Assembly (NCBI GenBank): GCA_903868295.1
Contig: CAIPUQ010000470.1
Span: 1-7,556, forward strand
Reading direction: 5' to 3'
DNA: 7,556 nt
Origin: an uncultured Roseiflexaceae bacterium
GTDB lineage: Bacteria; Chloroflexota; Chloroflexia; Chloroflexales; Roseiflexaceae
Shown here: piece by piece, positions 5,986-7,556 of the stretch
Layout of the letters: each line of letters opens with the position of its first letter
Position numbering within the stretch: the first letter of the stretch is position 1
Translations under genes and position numbers: made by a program
The notes under the pieces: model-generated
Told to the model about the DNA's origin: nothing
Databases searched by the model: none
Seen by the model: only the letters and a program-made list of their open reading frames with translations

Positions 5986-6792
5986 TTAGGGTGGTGGCCA
6001 ACTGAACGACACAACGTCGCCGGGTGTGTTGCTCAGCCGTTGTTCGACACCATTGATGTCGACCGTGACCACATATGCGTTACCGGCGCGGATCCACACG
6101 TTGCGTTGTGCGGTGTAGCGCAACGATTCGCCGGGTTTGAGGACTTTTTGGAAGACGGATTTGTTGTCGATTTTGACATTCAACCACGATCCGGGGTTTT
6201 TGCCGGCGTCGACTTTGATGACCATCACAATCGGTGCTTCGGGTGTGGCAGTTGCCGCAGCAGCAGCATCGGGCGTAGCGGTAGCAGCGCCAGGATTGCT
6301 GGGCGCAGCTGTGGGCTGCGCAGGAGCCGCCGTCGGTTCGGGCATCGCCGTCGGTGCGACCACCGCAATAGTCGGCGTCGCCTCGGTGCTGACGGACTCG
6401 ATGGGCGAACCCAAATTCATGAACTCGGTGACGCGCAGAATGAGCCAGATAAAGCCCACAATACACAACATCACAAAGAACATCCCAAAGAAATTGGGCA
6501 ACATGGCGCCACGAATTCGTGGAGCAACCACTGCCGGCCGGATGACGATTGGTTCGGTCCGTCCGCGTTCATATCGATAGAGTTGGATGAGTTCTTCGAC
6601 GGGTATTTTGAGGTAGAGTGCGTAATTCCGAATAAACCCACGCGCATAGACATCGCCCGGAAGGTATTTGTAATCACCTTCTTCGAGCGCTACCAAATAG
6701 CGTTGCAGGATGCGTGTTTCAGCGGCAGCCTGCGCCAAACTAATCCCTTGGGATTCGCGCGACGCACGGAGCCGATCGCCTAGCTCACTCAT
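5986..6792 (-). CDS. RodZ-like helix-turn-helix membrane protein (HTH_25 plus DUF4115)
   Basis: The 268-residue protein has the RodZ architecture. A cytoplasmic HTH_25 domain covers about 3-75: L-G-D-R-L-R-A-S-R-E-S-Q-G-I-S-L (4-19), the A-A-A-E-T-R-I-L segment (22-29) and Y-L-P-G-D-V-Y-A-R-G-F-I-R-N-Y (43-57). A linker with R92, R94 leads into a single hydrophobic membrane segment at about 98-120. An extracytoplasmic stretch rich in Ala, Pro and Thr (137-187, TATP and PTAAP repeats) is followed by a DUF4115 domain (188-268) with W-I-R-A-G-N-A-Y and D-I-N-G-V. RodZ anchors the MreB cytoskeleton to the membrane and helps set rod or filament shape; the HTH contacts MreB in known members. No mreB is in the window, so partnership is inferred. 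A GAGGAA site lies 10 bases before the ATG. It heads the operon with yajQ and rimO. Confidence 0.88.
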   Translation of the reverse strand: MSELGDRLRASRESQGISLAQAAAETRILQRYLVALEEGDYKYLPGDVYARGFIRNYALYLKIPVEELIQLYRYERGRTEPIVIRPAVVAPRIRGAMLPNFFGMFFVMLCIVGFIWLILRVTEFMNLGSPIESVSTEATPTIAVVAPTAMPEPTAAPAQPTAAPSNPGAATATPDAAAAATATPEAPIVMVIKVDAGKNPGSWLNVKIDNKSVFQKVLKPGESLRYTAQRNVWIRAGNAYVVTVDINGVEQRLSNTPGDVVSFSWPPP

Positions 6793-6825
6793 AGCGGTTC
6801 ACTTCCTCAGACAAACGGTGTACGG

Positions 6826-6838
6826 CATGCAGTGCATG
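6826..6838. promoter_or_regulatory. Palindrome in the rodZ operon leader, candidate operator
   Basis: CATGCAGTGCATG is a perfect 6+6 inverted repeat around one base. It is placed a few bases downstream of the predicted transcription start (near 6845) on the minus strand. Its position would suit a roadblock-type repressor site; no regulator is identified. Confidence 0.3.
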
Positions 6839-6851
6839 TGTATACAGTTTC

Positions 6852-6881
6852 ATTATATGCTAGTCTCTCATTTTTTGCCAA
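6852..6881 (-). promoter_or_regulatory. Sigma70-like promoter of the rodZ-yajQ-rimO operon
   Basis: On the minus strand TTGGCA (6876-6881) and a perfect TATAAT (6852-6857) are separated by 18 bases. This is the best promoter match in the window. Transcription would start near 6845, giving a leader of about 53 bases before the ATG at 6792. Confidence 0.72.
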
Positions 6882-7016
6882 TAGCAACAAGATGTGCGTC
6901 ACCGAAAAAGGCAATTTCCCGTGTTTTCTGCCGAATCGCGCTCCTCGGCCGCGCTTCTTCGTCCAAATGACCGGCATTTTAACCACAAAACGCAGCTCAC
7001 CATTATTTTTGGCTGT

Positions 7017-7075
7017 TTTTTTGCAAAAAACCGTCTGCCCGTGGTGCCCCATCGCGTAGGACTCCCCGGGCAGAC
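7017..7075 (-). terminator. Intrinsic terminator of dcd
   Basis: On the minus strand GTCTGCCCG (7067-7075) pairs with CGGGCAGAC (7033-7041) across a 25-base loop, and the stem is followed by GG and TTTTTT (7025-7030). It begins 29 bases after the dcd stop codon. The loop is longer than usual, but the stem and T-run are clear. The T-run is itself part of a TTTTTTGCAAAAAA palindrome (7017-7030). Confidence 0.75.
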
Positions 7076-7103
7076 AACGTCACCATCCAGAATGGCAGAA
7101 CCG

Positions 7104-7556
7104 CTATTTGAGACCTTCGACGCGCGGCAACACAATGCCGCGTTGGCCCATGTACTTGCCCGCTTTGTCTTTGTAGGATGTCTCGGCCACTTCGTCACCT
7201 TGGAAGAACAGGCATTGTGCGATACCCTCGTTGGCATAGATTTTGGCGGGCAATGGGGTCGAATTGCTGATTTCGATGGTCCACTGGCCCTCCCAACCCG
7301 GCTCGCCAGGTGTCACGTTCACAATAATGCCGGCCCGCGCGTAGGTCGATTTTCCTATCACCAACACCAACACGTCGGATGGCAAGCGGAAGTACTCGAG
7401 CGAATGGCACAGCGCATAACTGTTGGGCGGGATGATGCAGACATCGCCCTTGAAGTGTTGAAAAATCCGCTCATCGATGTTTTTGGGGTCGACGACGGTG
7501 TTGTACGGACTGGTCGAGAAAATTTTGAATTCGTCTGATACGCGCATGTCATACCC
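7104..7556 (-). CDS. dcd: dCTP deaminase, C-terminal three quarters (5' end outside window)
   Basis: The frame stays open through the right edge of the window. The ATG at 7545-7547 is internal, because the codons before it read G-Y-D-M-R, the conserved Y-G-Y-D-x-R-V start of the core. About 40 N-terminal residues are missing compared with the usual 185-195. The enzyme deaminates dCTP to dUTP, supplying dUMP for thymidylate synthesis in the cytoplasm. Visible landmarks, numbered from that internal Met, are D-E-F-K-I-F (5-10), G-D-V-C-I-I-P-P-N-S (34-43) and G-K-S-T-Y-A-R (65-71). S67 and R71 correspond to the catalytic Ser/Arg pair, and E92 in T-I-E-I-S-N to the catalytic glutamate. A-N-E-G-I-A-Q and G-Q-R-G close the protein. 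It belongs to the STYAR subgroup rather than the E. coli SSLAR subgroup. Whether it also has dUTPase activity cannot be told. Confidence 0.93.
   Translation of the reverse strand, partial: GYDMRVSDEFKIFSTSPYNTVVDPKNIDERIFQHFKGDVCIIPPNSYALCHSLEYFRLPSDVLVLVIGKSTYARAGIIVNVTPGEPGWEGQWTIEISNSTPLPAKIYANEGIAQCLFFQGDEVAETSYKDKAGKYMGQRGIVLPRVEGLK

Larger units (their letters stand above)
6793..7103. other. Intergenic region between dcd and the rodZ operon
   Basis: This 311-base gap holds the dcd terminator (7017-7075), the rodZ promoter (6852-6881) and the leader palindrome (6826-6838). The remaining stretch, about 6890-7015, is relatively AT-rich with short A and T runs. I see no gene, repeat or structured RNA in it. 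Open frames crossing it have no recognisable protein features. Confidence 0.6.

Noticed and set aside
6040..6783. A 247-codon plus-strand frame opposite the RodZ-like gene
   Set aside because: It is a Ser/Arg-rich low-complexity product caused by the Ala/Pro/Thr-rich linker read on the other strand. There is no start signal or domain.
7104..7547. Reading dcd as a complete 147-residue gene that starts at 7547
   Set aside because: The codons before that ATG continue the conserved G-Y-D core and the frame is open to the window edge, so the ATG is internal and the gene is cut by the window.

Overview
The window looks like an ordinary chromosomal stretch from a high-GC bacterium. The best guess is a member of Chloroflexota (Chloroflexia-like). 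This rests on the protein style: a RodZ-like protein with a TATP/PTAAP-rich extracytoplasmic linker, a YjhP-like methyltransferase, an archaeal-type GGPP synthase motif and a GT4 enzyme with an RRGSL motif. No single diagnostic marker supports it, so the assignment is inference. Genes are densely packed, and intergenic DNA is noticeably more AT-rich than coding DNA. I see no insertion sequence, CRISPR array, tRNA or rRNA.

Layout. (1) Bases 1-928, plus strand: the 3' end of coaE (dephospho-CoA kinase), then a class I SAM-dependent methyltransferase 21 bases downstream. (2) Bases 944-3307, minus strand: a two-gene operon, polyprenyl (probably geranylgeranyl) diphosphate synthase followed by a GT4-type glycosyltransferase. 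It has a strong sigma70-like promoter at 3279-3307 and ends in a perfect hairpin at 944-977, shared with the convergent methyltransferase. (3) Bases 3448-3932, plus strand: a BlaI/MecI-family repressor with a small palindrome over its own presumed promoter and no BlaR1 sensor in view. (4) Bases 3941-6881, minus strand: an operon rodZ-like > yajQ > rimO, with a clear promoter (TTGGCA, 18 bp, TATAAT) and a bidirectional terminator shared with blaI. (5) Bases 7017-7556, minus strand: the 3' three quarters of dcd (dCTP deaminase) with its own terminator; its start lies beyond the window.

The units are mostly housekeeping: coenzyme A synthesis, isoprenoid chain synthesis, cell-shape scaffold, ribosome modification and pyrimidine nucleotide supply. 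The two with the clearest biological logic are the isoprenoid synthase plus glycosyltransferase pair, which could make or decorate a lipid, and the RodZ-YajQ-RimO operon, which joins cell morphogenesis, a nucleotide-binding protein and S12 modification. I do not see a convincing undescribed system. The points worth a second look are sequence departures in RimO and the glycosyltransferase, the solitary BlaI with its operator-like site, and several structured RNA/DNA elements.
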